From positions 104,006 through 168,005 of the forward strand of contig NZ_JAAIXZ010000001.1 of NCBI RefSeq assembly GCF_010894435.1: a DNA stretch of 64,000 nucleotides, given 5' to 3'. The stretch's first letter is position 1. Every line of letters begins with the position of its first letter. Position numbers and translations under genes: made by a program. This DNA is from Pyxidicoccus trucidator. GTDB lineage: Bacteria > Myxococcota > Myxococcia > Myxococcales > Myxococcaceae. Below are positions 32,851 to 42,506 of this stretch, piece by piece. The notes under the pieces are model-generated. The model had not been told where the DNA came from. It saw nothing but the letters and a program-made list of their open reading frames with translations, and made no database searches.

Positions 32851-33330
32851 ATGGGCACGCAACTGGTGATGTACGAAGAGGAGTTCACCAAGATCAACGC
32901 CGTTTGCGACCGGTTGACCAAGGACGCGAACGCGAAGGTGGTCTTCCTCGTCGACAAGAACGGGCAGCTCATCTCCTCGGCCGGTCAGACGCAGAACATC
33001 GACACCACCTCGCTGGCCTCGCTGACGGCCGGCAACGTGGCCGCGATGGGCGGACTCGCCAAGCTGATCGGTGAGAACGAGTTCCCCAACCAGTTCCATG
33101 AGGGCGCGAAGGACTCGCTCTACATGACCATCGTCGGCAGCCGGGTGGTGCTGGTCGTCATCTTCGACAACCGCACCAGCCTGGGTCTCGTCCGCCTTCG
33201 CATCAAGAAGGCCAGCGACGAGCTCACGAAGATCTTCGAGAGCCTGGTGAAGAAGACCGACAGTCCGGGAGCCGGGTCGCCCTTCGCCGAGATCTCCGAC
33301 GACGATATCGACAACCTCTTCAGCGAGTAA
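32851..33330 (+). CDS. mglB: MglB, roadblock-family GAP for MglA
   Basis: This 159-aa Roadblock/LC7 protein has the MglB pattern: an N-terminal [20 protein letters not shown] helix, central strands [38 protein letters not shown], and a C-terminal acidic tail ([12 protein letters not shown]). MglB dimers stimulate GTP hydrolysis by MglA and mark the lagging pole, defining the leading-lagging axis for gliding and type IV pili. mglA follows after 11 nt, as in M. xanthus. GAGGAG precedes the ATG by ~11 nt. The gene is divergent from the kinase operon. Confidence 0.97.
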   Translation: MGTQLVMYEEEFTKINAVCDRLTKDANAKVVFLVDKNGQLISSAGQTQNIDTTSLASLTAGNVAAMGGLAKLIGENEFPNQFHEGAKDSLYMTIVGSRVVLVVIFDNRTSLGLVRLRIKKASDELTKIFESLVKKTDSPGAGSPFAEISDDDIDNLFSE

Positions 33331-33341
33331 GCCGGGAAGCC

Positions 33342-33929
33342 ATGTCCTTCATCAACTACTCATCCCGCGAAATCAACTGCAAGATTGTCTATTACGGCCC
33401 CGGTCTCTGCGGGAAGACGACCAACCTCCAGTACATCTACAACAAGACCGCCGCCGAGACGAAGGGCAAGCTCATCTCCCTCTCCACGGAGACGGACCGC
33501 ACGCTCTTCTTCGACTTCCTCCCGCTGTCGCTCGGAGAGATTCGCGGCTTCAAGACCCGCTTCCACCTGTACACGGTGCCCGGTCAGGTCTTCTACGACG
33601 CCAGCCGCAAGCTCATCCTCAAGGGCGTGGACGGCGTGGTCTTCGTCGCCGACAGTCAGATCGAGCGCATGGAGGCCAACATGGAGTCGATTGAGAACCT
33701 CCGTGTGAACCTCGCCGAGCAGGGCTACGACCTGAACAAGATTCCGTACGTGGTCCAGTACAACAAGCGGGATCTGCCCAACGCGGTGACGGTCGAGGAG
33801 ATGCGCAAGGCGCTCAACCCGCGCAACATCCCCGAGTACCAGGCCGTGGCTCCCACGGGCGTCGGCGTGTTCGACACCCTCAAGGCCGTGGCGAAGCTGG
33901 TCCTCACGGAGCTCAAGAAGGGCGGCTGA
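33342..33929 (+). CDS. mglA: MglA, Ras-like cell-polarity GTPase
   Basis: This 195-aa GTPase has the P-loop GPGLCGKTT (G21, K25, T26/T27), the MglA-specific PM3 region YTVPGQ with T78 and Q82, and the NKRD base-specificity motif (VQYNKRDLP). Length and residue numbers coincide with M. xanthus MglA. GTP-bound MglA sits at the leading pole and in focal adhesions, where it activates the Agl-Glt gliding motor; MglB is its GAP. Ten same-strand genes for envelope proteins follow, several of gliding type, suggesting a functional supercluster. Confidence 0.98.
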   Translation: MSFINYSSREINCKIVYYGPGLCGKTTNLQYIYNKTAAETKGKLISLSTETDRTLFFDFLPLSLGEIRGFKTRFHLYTVPGQVFYDASRKLILKGVDGVVFVADSQIERMEANMESIENLRVNLAEQGYDLNKIPYVVQYNKRDLPNAVTVEEMRKALNPRNIPEYQAVAPTGVGVFDTLKAVAKLVLTELKKGG

Positions 33930-34047
33930 AGCAAGCCTCCGGGCGGGCGCAGGCTGCTCGCACCGGTCGTGACAAGACGGCCCGAGGGGAAGGGTGCTAT
34001 GACCCCGTACCGTCGGGTCGGGCCGTCCAGCTTGTTGAGGTCGCACC

Positions 34048-34800
34048 GTGCGTGTCGCTGCCGCCACCTTCCACCTCCTCGCGCTCCTGAGCGCCACCGC
34101 CTGGATGCCGGCGCTCGCGCAGGAGCCCTCCGCCACACCGCCCGCCGCCGCGCGGGCTCCGCAAGCCGCCCAGGCCTCGGAGTCCGTGGCGCCCGCGGGC
34201 GGACCCCAGACGGCGGACGAGGCCTTCGACACCCGCGTGAAGACGCTGGAGGAGCAGGTCGTCGACCTGAAGGAGAAGATCTACCGCTCCAAGGCGCGGC
34301 TGCTGCTCCTGCAGGAGTCGGTGCTGGGCGGTGACGTCTCCACCGGCTCGCGCGCGGTCATCCTCCACAAGAACGAGATGGGCGGCTCCTTCCTGTTGGA
34401 GTCGGTGGCGTACGCGCTGGACGGCGCGCCCATCTACACCCAGGTGGACACCGAGGGAGACCTCGGCAAGCGCCTGGAGTTCGAAATCTTCAACGGCCGC
34501 ATCGTCCCCGGGCAGCACCAGATTGCCGTGCGGCTGGTGTACCGCGGCAACGGCTACGGCGTGTTCAGCTACCTGGAGGGCTACAAGTTCAAGGTGCAGT
34601 CCAGCTACACCTTCAACGCGGAGCCCGGGAAGCTGTCCACCGTGCGCGTGGTGGGCTTCGAGCAGGGCGGCATGACGACGGACCTGAAGGACCGGCCCGC
34701 GGTGCGCTACGACATCGAAGTGTCGAAGGACCCCGGCCGCAAGGTACCGACCGCGGACGGCACGCCCGACGCGGCCACCACCTCCTCCGAGACGAAGTAG
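34048..34800 (+). CDS. Exported coiled-coil/beta-domain protein of unknown function
   Basis: This 250-aa protein starts at a GTG (GAGG 7 nt upstream). It has a signal peptide (HLLALLSATAWMPALAQ), a Pro/Ala-rich spacer, a short coiled coil (~70-95; FDTRVKTLEEQVVDLKEKIY) and a beta-sandwich-like domain (GSFLLESVAYALDGAPIYTQ... GRIVPGQHQIAVRLVYRGNG). I do not recognise a characterised family. It comes 118 nt after mglA and 10 nt before a TPR/coiled-coil gene, so it is probably cotranscribed with the downstream gliding-type genes and acts in the periplasm. Confidence 0.75.
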   Translation: MRVAAATFHLLALLSATAWMPALAQEPSATPPAAARAPQAAQASESVAPAGGPQTADEAFDTRVKTLEEQVVDLKEKIYRSKARLLLLQESVLGGDVSTGSRAVILHKNEMGGSFLLESVAYALDGAPIYTQVDTEGDLGKRLEFEIFNGRIVPGQHQIAVRLVYRGNGYGVFSYLEGYKFKVQSSYTFNAEPGKLSTVRVVGFEQGGMTTDLKDRPAVRYDIEVSKDPGRKVPTADGTPDAATTSSETK

Positions 34801-34810
34801 GGACCGACTG

Positions 34811-37252
34811 GTGAACGCGTCGCTCCGCGCCCTCGCCCTCGCGGCCGCCCTGCTGGGCACCGCGCCCGCTGCCGCCGCCGAGCCCGGCCCGGCGCCGCGC
34901 CCGGCGCCGGGCCCGTCCATGCGCGACCTGGCGCAGCAGCTCGACGCCGTGGAGCGCGGCCTCAAGGGCACCGAGGAGAACCTGCGCTTCGTCGAGACGC
35001 AGTACACGAACCGCACCGAGCCCAGCGAGGACGACTCGCGCGAGCGCCGCTTCTCCGACGGCGAAATCCAGTACCTCCTGGGCGACTGGCCGGCGGCGGC
35101 CGTCCTCTTCTATGACCTGGTGAGCGAGCCGCGGTTCCGCGCGCACCCGCGCTACGCCGACGCGCTCTTCTACCTGGCGGACTCGCTCCTCCAGCAGCAG
35201 AACTACATCGGCGCGAGGCTCTACCTCCGCGAGCTGATGTCGCTGCCCACCTCGGCCAGCCGCTACCGCGACGCGCTGTCGCGCTTCCTGGTGGTGGCCG
35301 GACGGCTCAACCACTACGAGGGCATCGACGCGTACGTGGAGAAGGCCCGGGCCATGTCCGGCGGGCAGCTGCCGGCGGAGATGGCGTACGTCCACGCGAA
35401 GTGGCTCTTCCGCCGCTCCGACGTGCCGCCCGAGGAGCGCATCGCCCGCGCGCGCGCCGCCTTCACCCCGCTGGCCCAGGCGCCGGAGGGCGCGTTCCGC
35501 CTCCAGGCCGCCTACCACCTGGGCGTGCTGTCCGTGCAGGCCGGCGATTTGCCCGGGGCCATCCAGCAGTTCCAGCAGCTGGCCACCCCACCCTCCGCGC
35601 AGACCTCGCAGGTGGACGCCGTGCCCCCAGGCGTGCGGCGCCCGGCCACCGGCACGTCCCCGGAAGCGGATGCGCAGCGCGTGCGGGAGCTGGCGCTGAT
35701 GTCGCTGGGGCGGCTCTTGTACGAGACGGGCCGCTTCGACGAGGCGCTGGACCGCTACGGCCAGGTGCCACGCGACAGCGAGTCCTTCCCGGACTCGCTC
35801 TACGAGGTGGCCTGGGTCCACGTGAAGATGGGCAACCACCAGCTGGCGAAGAACGCCATCGACATCCTGCTGATGGTGGCGCCCGACTCGCAGCTCGCGC
35901 CCGAGGCGCGCCTGCTCCAGGGCAACCTGCTGCAGAAGCTGCGTCAGTACGACACGTCCATCGAGACGTACTCGCACGTCATCGGCACCTTCCGCCCGGT
36001 GCGGGACACGATGGACAAGCTGCTGAGCGTGGACCGGGACCCGGTGGTGTACTTCGACCGGCTGCTGGCGCGCACGGACTCCGCTCCGGACATCAGCACG
36101 CTGCTGCCCCCGGTGGCGCTGAAGTACGCCACCACGCAGCGCGAGGTGGCCGAAGCGATACGGATGGTGGGCGACATCGACAGCGGCCGGAAGGGCGCGG
36201 ACGAGGCGCAAGATGTGGCCCAGCGCATCCTCCAGGCGCTGGACACGCGCGGGCTGGAGACCTTCCCTGAGCTGCAGGAGGGCTACACGCGCGCGGACGC
36301 GGTGGACACCGCCCTCACCCACGCCGAGGCGTCGCTGGTGCGCGTGGAGACGTCGCTGCTGGAGGACGTGCTCACCGCCGGGGAGCGCGAGCAGCTGACC
36401 GGCCTCCGCCTCGAGCGCGAGGCCCTGGGCGCGCGATTCGCGAAGCTGCCCACCACCATTCAGGAGCTGGAGGAGCGGCGCCAGCGCATGCAGACCCGCG
36501 TGGACGAGGTGGACCGCGAGGCCTTCCGCCTGGGCTACGAGCTGCGCAACCTGGAGGCCGTCACCACCTCCATCCGCAAGTGGGTGGACGACACGCGCCT
36601 CGAGCGCAAGTCGGACCCGGAAGAGGAGCGCGAGTTCCTGGTGCAGCTCCAGGCCGAGACGCAGACGCTGACCGAGCTGCAGGGCGAGCTGGCGGCGACG
36701 CGCGCGCGGCTGGCGGACGAGCGCAACGCCGCGGCCACGCAGCTGGCCGGCGAGCAGACCATCCGCACCGGCTATGCCGAGGCGCTGCGCCGCGAGCACG
36801 AGGTGCTGGGCACCGCCGAGGGGCGGCTGCCCGCGGACGCCGCGAGCGCGCTGCGCAAGGCGCATGACGTGCGGAGCCGGACGGACGCGCTGCGCACCCG
36901 CGTGGCCACGGCCCGGAGCGTGCTGCGCGCCCGGGTGGAGACACGCGGCCGCGTCATCCGCGAGAAGGTGGTGGCGGAGCAGGAGCTGCTCAATCGCTAC
37001 GAGGCCGAGGTGGCCTCCGTCACGGGCGACGCGCGCAACCTCGTGGGCCGCATCGCCTACCAGAGCTTCCGCCGCGTGCGTCAGCAGTTCTACGACCTGG
37101 TGCTGAAGGCGGACGTGGGCGTGGTGGACGTGGCCTTCACCGAGAAGCAGGACAAGACGACGGAAATCCAGAAGCTGTCCGCGCAGAAGGACAAGGCCCT
37201 GCGCGAGCTGGACAACGAGTTCCGGGACGTGCTGGTGGAGGACCGTCAGTGA
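34811..37252 (+). CDS. Exported TPR and coiled-coil protein (813 aa)
   Basis: A GTG start gives a signal peptide (LRALALAAALLGTAPAAAA). The N-terminal half has TPR-like helical repeats (e.g. AAAVLFYDLVSEPRF, AQRVRELALMSLGRLLYETG). The C-terminal half is a long coiled coil (residues ~510-700; LRLEREALGARFAKLPTTIQ onward). It overlaps the next gene by one base (TGATG), so it is coupled to the 1130-aa TPR protein. It resembles the large periplasmic TPR components (GltD/AgmU-like) of gliding and spore-coat machines, but I cannot assign it to one. Confidence 0.8.
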   Translation: MNASLRALALAAALLGTAPAAAAEPGPAPRPAPGPSMRDLAQQLDAVERGLKGTEENLRFVETQYTNRTEPSEDDSRERRFSDGEIQYLLGDWPAAAVLFYDLVSEPRFRAHPRYADALFYLADSLLQQQNYIGARLYLRELMSLPTSASRYRDALSRFLVVAGRLNHYEGIDAYVEKARAMSGGQLPAEMAYVHAKWLFRRSDVPPEERIARARAAFTPLAQAPEGAFRLQAAYHLGVLSVQAGDLPGAIQQFQQLATPPSAQTSQVDAVPPGVRRPATGTSPEADAQRVRELALMSLGRLLYETGRFDEALDRYGQVPRDSESFPDSLYEVAWVHVKMGNHQLAKNAIDILLMVAPDSQLAPEARLLQGNLLQKLRQYDTSIETYSHVIGTFRPVRDTMDKLLSVDRDPVVYFDRLLARTDSAPDISTLLPPVALKYATTQREVAEAIRMVGDIDSGRKGADEAQDVAQRILQALDTRGLETFPELQEGYTRADAVDTALTHAEASLVRVETSLLEDVLTAGEREQLTGLRLEREALGARFAKLPTTIQELEERRQRMQTRVDEVDREAFRLGYELRNLEAVTTSIRKWVDDTRLERKSDPEEEREFLVQLQAETQTLTELQGELAATRARLADERNAAATQLAGEQTIRTGYAEALRREHEVLGTAEGRLPADAASALRKAHDVRSRTDALRTRVATARSVLRARVETRGRVIREKVVAEQELLNRYEAEVASVTGDARNLVGRIAYQSFRRVRQQFYDLVLKADVGVVDVAFTEKQDKTTEIQKLSAQKDKALRELDNEFRDVLVEDRQ

Positions 37253-40200
37253 TGCGCCGCGGCCTCCTCGCAGCCCTGCTCGCCCTCGCCTCCGTCCCCG
37301 CCGCTGCCCAGGACGCCGGGAAGGGCGAAGCGCCCGCCGCCGCGGAGGCCTCGTCCACCGCGAAGGCTCCGGCCTCCGCGCCCGCGGAGTACCTCAAGGG
37401 CCTGGGCCGCACGCCCGAGCAGGAAGCGCTGCTCCAGGACGTGAGCCGCGCGATGAAGACGTACGAGGAGGAGTCCCGCGAGTTCCACCGCGAGGTGCAG
37501 CAGCTGGTGGAGCGCAAGTACGAGCAGAAGCGCGGCTCGCTGGCGGGTTCGTACGAGAAGGCCATCCGCGACCTGGAGGCCCAGGAGCGCAAGGAGCGGC
37601 TGGACGCCATCGCCCGCTTCGAGGAGTTCCTCCGCCGCTACCCCGACGAGCCGCGCTATACGCCGGACGTGATGTTCCGCCTCGCGGAGCTGTACTACGA
37701 GCGCTCCTCGGACGAGCACCTGCTGGCGAGCAAGGAGTACCGCGAGCGGCTGGAAGCGCTCGACGGCAACCCCGACGGCGACGTCCCCACCGAGCCGACG
37801 GTGGACTTCGCGGACTCCATCGCGCTGTACCGCAAGCTGCTGAAGCAGTTCCCGGACTACCGCCTCAACGACGGCGCCACGTACCTGCTGGGCTACTGCC
37901 TGGAGGAACAGAAGCAGTTCGACGAGAGCCTCGCCACCTACGAGCAGCTCATCGCGGGCTACCCGAAGAGCCGCTTCGCCACCGAGGCGTGGGTGCGCAT
38001 CGGCGAGCACTGGTTCGAGGACTACGAGGACCCGCGGGCGCTCGACAAGGCCGCCCTGGCCTTCGAGGCCGCCAGCCGCGACACCTCGCACCCGCTCTAC
38101 GACAAGGCCGTCTACAAGCTGGGGTGGACGTACTACCGGATGGACCGCTTCGACGAGGCGGTGGACTCCTTCCTCACGCTCGCGGACTTCTACGAGGCCC
38201 AGCGCGTGGCCCGGGGCGACGAGAAGGCCGGTGGAGATTTGCGCGAGGAGGCCCTCCAGTACGTGGCCATCTCCCTCGCGGACGAGACGTGGGGCGGCAT
38301 GCCTCGGGCGCAGGCCCTCTTCGAGAAGCGCGGCCCCCGCCCCTACGAGGCGGACGTGTACCGGCGCCTGGGCAACGTCTACTTCGACCAGACGAAGTAC
38401 CCGGCCGCCATCGAGGCGTACCGGCTGGTGCTCCAGAAGGACCCGCTCGCCCCGGACGCGCCCCGGCTGCAGCAGCGCATCGTCCAGGCCTATACGGGCG
38501 ACCGGCTGATGGTGGAGTCCTTCACCGAGTCGGAGCAGCTGGCCACCCTCTACCAGCCGGGCACCGCCTGGTACGAGAAGAACAAGGGCGACCCGGAGGT
38601 GCTCTCCGAGGCGAACGCCCTGGTCGAGCGCAGCCTGTACGGCACCGCCACGTACCACCACCAGCAGGCGCTGGTGTTCAAGCAGGAAGGCAAGTTCGAG
38701 CAGGCCAACACGGGCTTCCAGGTGGCCGCGCGCGCGTACGGCGCCTACCTGGAGCGCTTCCCCCGCAGCAAGAGCGCGGGCGAGATGCGCTTCTACCACG
38801 CTGAGTGCCTCTACAACTCCTTCCAGTTCGCCGCCGCCGCGAAGGGCTACGAGCTGGTGCGCGACACGGGAGTGGCGGACAAGCACCGCGATGACTCCGC
38901 CCTCAACGCGGTGCTCGCGTGGCAGCAGCAGCTCGTCCTCGACGTGCAGTCCGGGGCGGCGCCGGACCTGAAGCCCCTGCGCTCCACCGAGCGCCCCGAG
39001 GGCGAGGTGGTGAAGCCCGTCGCCTTCACGGCCACCGAGCAGAAGCTCGTCGTCGCGTCGGACAAGTACCTGGCCATGCTCCCCAAGGGCGAGAAGGCGC
39101 CGGGCATCGCCTACAAGGCCGCGGAGCTGCACTACTCGCACAACGACTTCCCCGAGGCGCGTCGGCGCTTCGAGTCCATCGTCCAGACGTACCCGAAGCA
39201 CGAGGTGGCGAAGTACTCCACCAACCTCATCGTCGAGACGTTCCTCATCGACAAGGACTGGAAGAGCGTGGAGGAGGTCAGCGCGCGGCTGGCCAGCAAC
39301 TCGCAGGTCATCGACCCGTCGAGCGACCTCCACAAGGACCTGGTCAAGTTCAAGCTCGCCGGCCGCTTCAAGCTGGCCGACCAGCTCATGGCCGAGGGGA
39401 AGAACGACGAGGCCGCGAAGAAGTACATCGCGCTGGTCGACGAGGAGCCGCGCCACGAGTTCGCGGACAAGGCGCTCAACAACGCCGCGGTGGCCTACGA
39501 GAACACGCGCCGCTTCGACTCCGCGCTGAAGCTGTACGAGCGCATCTACCGCGAGTACCCGAAGTCGCCGCTGGCGGACGCTGCGCTGTTCCGGGTGGCC
39601 GTGAATGCGGAGAACTCGTACGACTTCGACAAGGCGGTGGCCAACTACCAGAAGCTGGTGAAGGACTACCCGGCGTCGAAGGACCGCGAGGCGGCGCTCT
39701 TCAACACGGGCCGCCTGCTGGAGGGCCAGCAGCGCTACCCCGAGGCGGCGGCGGCCTTCCTGCGCTACGCGGACCTGTTCCCCAACGCCGAGGACGCGCC
39801 GAAGAACCAGTACCGCGCCGCCATCATCTACGAGAAGCAGGGCAACCCACGCGGGCAGATTCGCGCGCTCCAGGAGTTCGTGACCAAGTTCTCCCGCAAG
39901 CCCGGCCAGGTGGAGCTGGTGGTGGACGCGTACCGGCGCATGGGTGACGCGCACGACAAGCTGGGCAACGAGCGCGAGGCGCAGCGCGCGTGGACGCAGG
40001 CGGCGGGCGAGTTCGACCGGCGCAAGCTCCAGCCGGACACGTACCCGCTGGCGGCGGACGCGGCCGCCTATGGCCGCTTCCAGGCGGCGGAGGCCGAGCT
40101 GAAGAAGTTCGACCGGCTGCGCATTGGCGGCCGGGGCAAGGCGCTAGAGCGCAGCTTCACGGCGAAGCGCAACGCGGTGAAGTCCGTCAACGAGGCCTAC

Positions 40201-40644
40201 GCGCGCGTCTACCCGTACAAGCGGCTGGAGTGGACGCTGGCGGCGCTGTACCGGCGCGGTCATGCGCTGGAGCGCTTCGCCAACACCATCATCGAGACGC
40301 CGGTGCCGGTGGAGGTGAAGCGGCTGGGCGAGGAGGCGGTGGTCGTCTACCAGGACCAGCTCGCGCAGCAGACGACGGCGCTGGAAGAGGCCGCGGTGGA
40401 GAGCTACGCGGCCACGCTGGCGGAGGCGAGGAAGAATCGCATCTCCAACGAGTGGACGCGCCGCACGCTGGAAGCGCTCAACCGCTTCCGCCCCAAGGAA
40501 TACCCGGTGCTGAAGGAGCCCAAGCAGGCCCTCTCCTCGGACGGCGCCTACCCGGATGGACTGGTGGGCAGCGTGGACGGACCGAGGACGCCTGACCCCA
40601 CCAGCCCGGAAGCCCCGAAGCTGTCCGGCGGAGGTGACAAGTGA
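37252..40644 (+). CDS. Large exported TPR protein, GltD/AgmU-like
   Basis: The ATG at 37252 (GTG at 37249 is an alternative) gives a ~1130-aa protein with signal peptide (LLAALLALASVPAAAQ) and many TPRs spread over its length (e.g. SIALYRKLLKQFPDYRLNDG, DSALKLYERIYREYPKSPLA). Length, export and its place directly upstream of an AglT/GltE-like TPR lipoprotein match GltD (AgmU) of the M. xanthus Agl-Glt gliding complex and NfsD-like paralogues. Because the characterised gltD cluster lies elsewhere in M. xanthus (from memory), this may be a paralogue. It overlaps the next gene by GTGA. Confidence 0.8.
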   Translation: MRRGLLAALLALASVPAAAQDAGKGEAPAAAEASSTAKAPASAPAEYLKGLGRTPEQEALLQDVSRAMKTYEEESREFHREVQQLVERKYEQKRGSLAGSYEKAIRDLEAQERKERLDAIARFEEFLRRYPDEPRYTPDVMFRLAELYYERSSDEHLLASKEYRERLEALDGNPDGDVPTEPTVDFADSIALYRKLLKQFPDYRLNDGATYLLGYCLEEQKQFDESLATYEQLIAGYPKSRFATEAWVRIGEHWFEDYEDPRALDKAALAFEAASRDTSHPLYDKAVYKLGWTYYRMDRFDEAVDSFLTLADFYEAQRVARGDEKAGGDLREEALQYVAISLADETWGGMPRAQALFEKRGPRPYEADVYRRLGNVYFDQTKYPAAIEAYRLVLQKDPLAPDAPRLQQRIVQAYTGDRLMVESFTESEQLATLYQPGTAWYEKNKGDPEVLSEANALVERSLYGTATYHHQQALVFKQEGKFEQANTGFQVAARAYGAYLERFPRSKSAGEMRFYHAECLYNSFQFAAAAKGYELVRDTGVADKHRDDSALNAVLAWQQQLVLDVQSGAAPDLKPLRSTERPEGEVVKPVAFTATEQKLVVASDKYLAMLPKGEKAPGIAYKAAELHYSHNDFPEARRRFESIVQTYPKHEVAKYSTNLIVETFLIDKDWKSVEEVSARLASNSQVIDPSSDLHKDLVKFKLAGRFKLADQLMAEGKNDEAAKKYIALVDEEPRHEFADKALNNAAVAYENTRRFDSALKLYERIYREYPKSPLADAALFRVAVNAENSYDFDKAVANYQKLVKDYPASKDREAALFNTGRLLEGQQRYPEAAAAFLRYADLFPNAEDAPKNQYRAAIIYEKQGNPRGQIRALQEFVTKFSRKPGQVELVVDAYRRMGDAHDKLGNEREAQRAWTQAAGEFDRRKLQPDTYPLAADAAAYGRFQAAEAELKKFDRLRIGGRGKALERSFTAKRNAVKSVNEAYARVYPYKRLEWTLAALYRRGHALERFANTIIETPVPVEVKRLGEEAVVVYQDQLAQQTTALEEAAVESYAATLAEARKNRISNEWTRRTLEALNRFRPKEYPVLKEPKQALSSDGAYPDGLVGSVDGPRTPDPTSPEAPKLSGGGDK

Positions 40645-42212
40645 GCTCCACCCCGCGCATCCCCGGCGCCCGTGCGCTCGCCGCCGTGGCGCTCGCGTCC
40701 GGACTGCTGCTGTCCGCGTGTGCCTCTGGCCCTCAGCCAGTCCCCGACACCACAGCGACTGCGCCCGCGACGGACGGCACCGCCGCCACTCCCGATGCGG
40801 GCACGGCCGGCATGGAAGCCAGGGCCGCGACGCCCCTGGCGCGTCCCGAGCCTGCTCGCGGCCCTGCGCGGGACTTCGCGCGCGCGGTGGAGATTGCCCA
40901 CCAGGGCGAGCTGACCGCGGCCGAGGCGGCGCTGCAGGCGCTGACGCGGGAGCAGCCGAAGCTCGACTACGCGTGGACGAACCTGGGCATCGTGCAGGAG
41001 CGCCTGGGCCGGCCCGACGACGCCGAGCGCTCCTACCGGCAGGCGCTGGCGGTGGCTCCCGAGCAGGAGGCCGCCTGGGACTGCCTCGCGCGCCTGTATG
41101 GCCGCACGGGCCGCGCGGTGAAGCTGGAGGCGGAGCTGCGCGGGCTGCTCGATGCCCGGAAGGACTCGGTGCCGCTGCGCACCGCGCTGGCCATCACCCT
41201 GCTCCAGCAGAAGAAGCACGAGTCCGCCGCCGCCGAGGCCAAGCTGGCGCTCAAGGGCGATGAGCGCCACGTGCGCGCCATGCAGGTGCTGGCGCAGGTC
41301 TACTACCGCGAGGGCAAGTACGAGCTGTCGCGCATGGTGCTGGAGAACGCCCGAGCCATCGACGCCGGAGAAGCCGCCACGCACAACGCGCTGGGGCTGG
41401 TGTACCTGGCCCTCAAGGCGCGGCCGCAGGCGCTGGAGGCGTTCAAGGAGGCCGCGCGGCTGCGCCCGGACTTCGCCGAGGCGCGCAACAACTTCGGCGC
41501 CCTGCTCAACGAGGCGCAGGACTACCCCGCCGCCGTCGCGGAGCTGGAGGCCGCGGTGCGGGCCGCGCCGGACTTCGCCTCCGCGCGCCTCAACCTGGGC
41601 AACGCGTACCGGGGCCAGGGGGACTTCGCCCGCGCCCGGGCCGAGTACGAGCAGGTCCTCAAGCTGCGGCCGGACTCGGCGGACCCGCTCTTCAACCTCG
41701 CCATCCTCTACCTGGACGTGGAGCCGCCCGAGGTGGACACGCTCGAGCGCTACAAGACGGTCATCAGCTACTTCGAGCAGTACCAGGGCAAGGGCGGCAA
41801 GGACGAGCGCATCGACCAGTACGTGAAGGACGCGCGCAAGGGCATCGAGCGCGAGGAGCGCCGACGCGAGCGCGAGCGCAAGGACCAGCTCCGCAAGGCC
41901 GAGGAGCAGCAGAAGGCCGAGGCCGACAAGGCCGCCGCCGAGAAGGCCGCTGCCGAGAAACTCGCCGCTGAGCAGAAGGCCGCCGCCGAGAAGCAGGCCC
42001 AGCCCGCCGCCGAGGCGCCTCCCCCGGCCCCCAAGGGCAAGAAGGCGAAGGCCCCGCCGAAGAAGAAGTCCACCGCCGCCACCGCCGAGGCCTCCGAGGG
42101 AACTCCGTCACCCGGCGCGGTGTCCCAGCCTGGGGGGGCACCCTCTCCCACCAATCCCTCCCCTGCCCCCGCGCCGGCCGGCTCGGGTAAGCTCGCCACC
42201 GACTCCCAGTAA
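40641..42212 (+). CDS. TPR lipoprotein, GltE/AglT-like
   Basis: This 523-aa lipoprotein has a signal with lipobox VALASGLLLSACASG, followed by about eight TPRs (e.g. YAWTNLGIVQERLGRPDDAE, ARNNFGALLNEAQDYPAAVA) and a highly charged Lys/Ala/Glu helix (KDQLRKAEEQQKAEADKAAA) that ends in a Pro/Ala tail. GltE (AglT) is a TPR lipoprotein required for gliding in M. xanthus. The gene order here (GltD-, GltE-, GltF-, GltG-like) supports the assignment at family level. The GTG start overlaps the upstream TGA. Confidence 0.82.
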   Translation: MSSTPRIPGARALAAVALASGLLLSACASGPQPVPDTTATAPATDGTAATPDAGTAGMEARAATPLARPEPARGPARDFARAVEIAHQGELTAAEAALQALTREQPKLDYAWTNLGIVQERLGRPDDAERSYRQALAVAPEQEAAWDCLARLYGRTGRAVKLEAELRGLLDARKDSVPLRTALAITLLQQKKHESAAAEAKLALKGDERHVRAMQVLAQVYYREGKYELSRMVLENARAIDAGEAATHNALGLVYLALKARPQALEAFKEAARLRPDFAEARNNFGALLNEAQDYPAAVAELEAAVRAAPDFASARLNLGNAYRGQGDFARARAEYEQVLKLRPDSADPLFNLAILYLDVEPPEVDTLERYKTVISYFEQYQGKGGKDERIDQYVKDARKGIEREERRRERERKDQLRKAEEQQKAEADKAAAEKAAAEKLAAEQKAAAEKQAQPAAEAPPPAPKGKKAKAPPKKKSTAATAEASEGTPSPGAVSQPGGAPSPTNPSPAPAPAGSGKLATDSQ

Positions 42213-42219
42213 GGCCGCC

Positions 42220-42504
42220 ATGCGCACCGCCCTCGCCCTCCTCATGCTGCTCGCCGCCGCGCCCGTGCTCGCGCAGGACTCCGCGTCCTCGGGCAGTGGC
42301 ACATCCGGCGCCAGCCCGGCTCCGAGCACGGGCAAGAAGCCGCGCAAGGTCATCCGCCTGGATGCCATCACCGTCGAGGGGCGCATCCAGAAGCCCCAGG
42401 CCTTCTACATCCTTCCACGCTCCAACCTGAGCTTCGACGAGCTGAGCCGCACGGAGACCTTCGTGCCCAAGGTCGTCAAGAGCGTGGAGCAGGACCCCTT
42501 CTAA
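42220..42504 (+). CDS. Small exported protein, CglF/GltF-like
   Basis: This 94-aa protein has a signal peptide (ALALLMLLAAAPVLAQ), a Ser/Gly linker, and a short conserved-looking core (RLDAITVEGRIQKPQAFYIL, then SNLSFDELSRTETF). Its position between GltE-like and GltG-like genes, with 7-nt and 2-nt gaps, is that of gltF (cglF) in the M. xanthus gliding cluster as I recall it. The core VEGRIQKPQA recalls the start of TonB-type secretin/energised proteins. Function is unknown. Confidence 0.75.
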   Translation: MRTALALLMLLAAAPVLAQDSASSGSGTSGASPAPSTGKKPRKVIRLDAITVEGRIQKPQAFYILPRSNLSFDELSRTETFVPKVVKSVEQDPF

Positions 42505-42506
42505 CC

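Noticed and set aside
33930..34047. Possible separate promoter for the genes after mglA
   Set aside because: GTGACA and TATGAC-like boxes exist but with a spacing near 23 nt, too long for sigma-70; not supported.
37246..39954. Long minus-strand frame opposite the GltD-like gene (and a similar one at 34613-36865)
   Set aside because: Antisense, Val/Arg/Leu-rich, no recognisable domain, while the sense frame has a signal peptide and TPRs.
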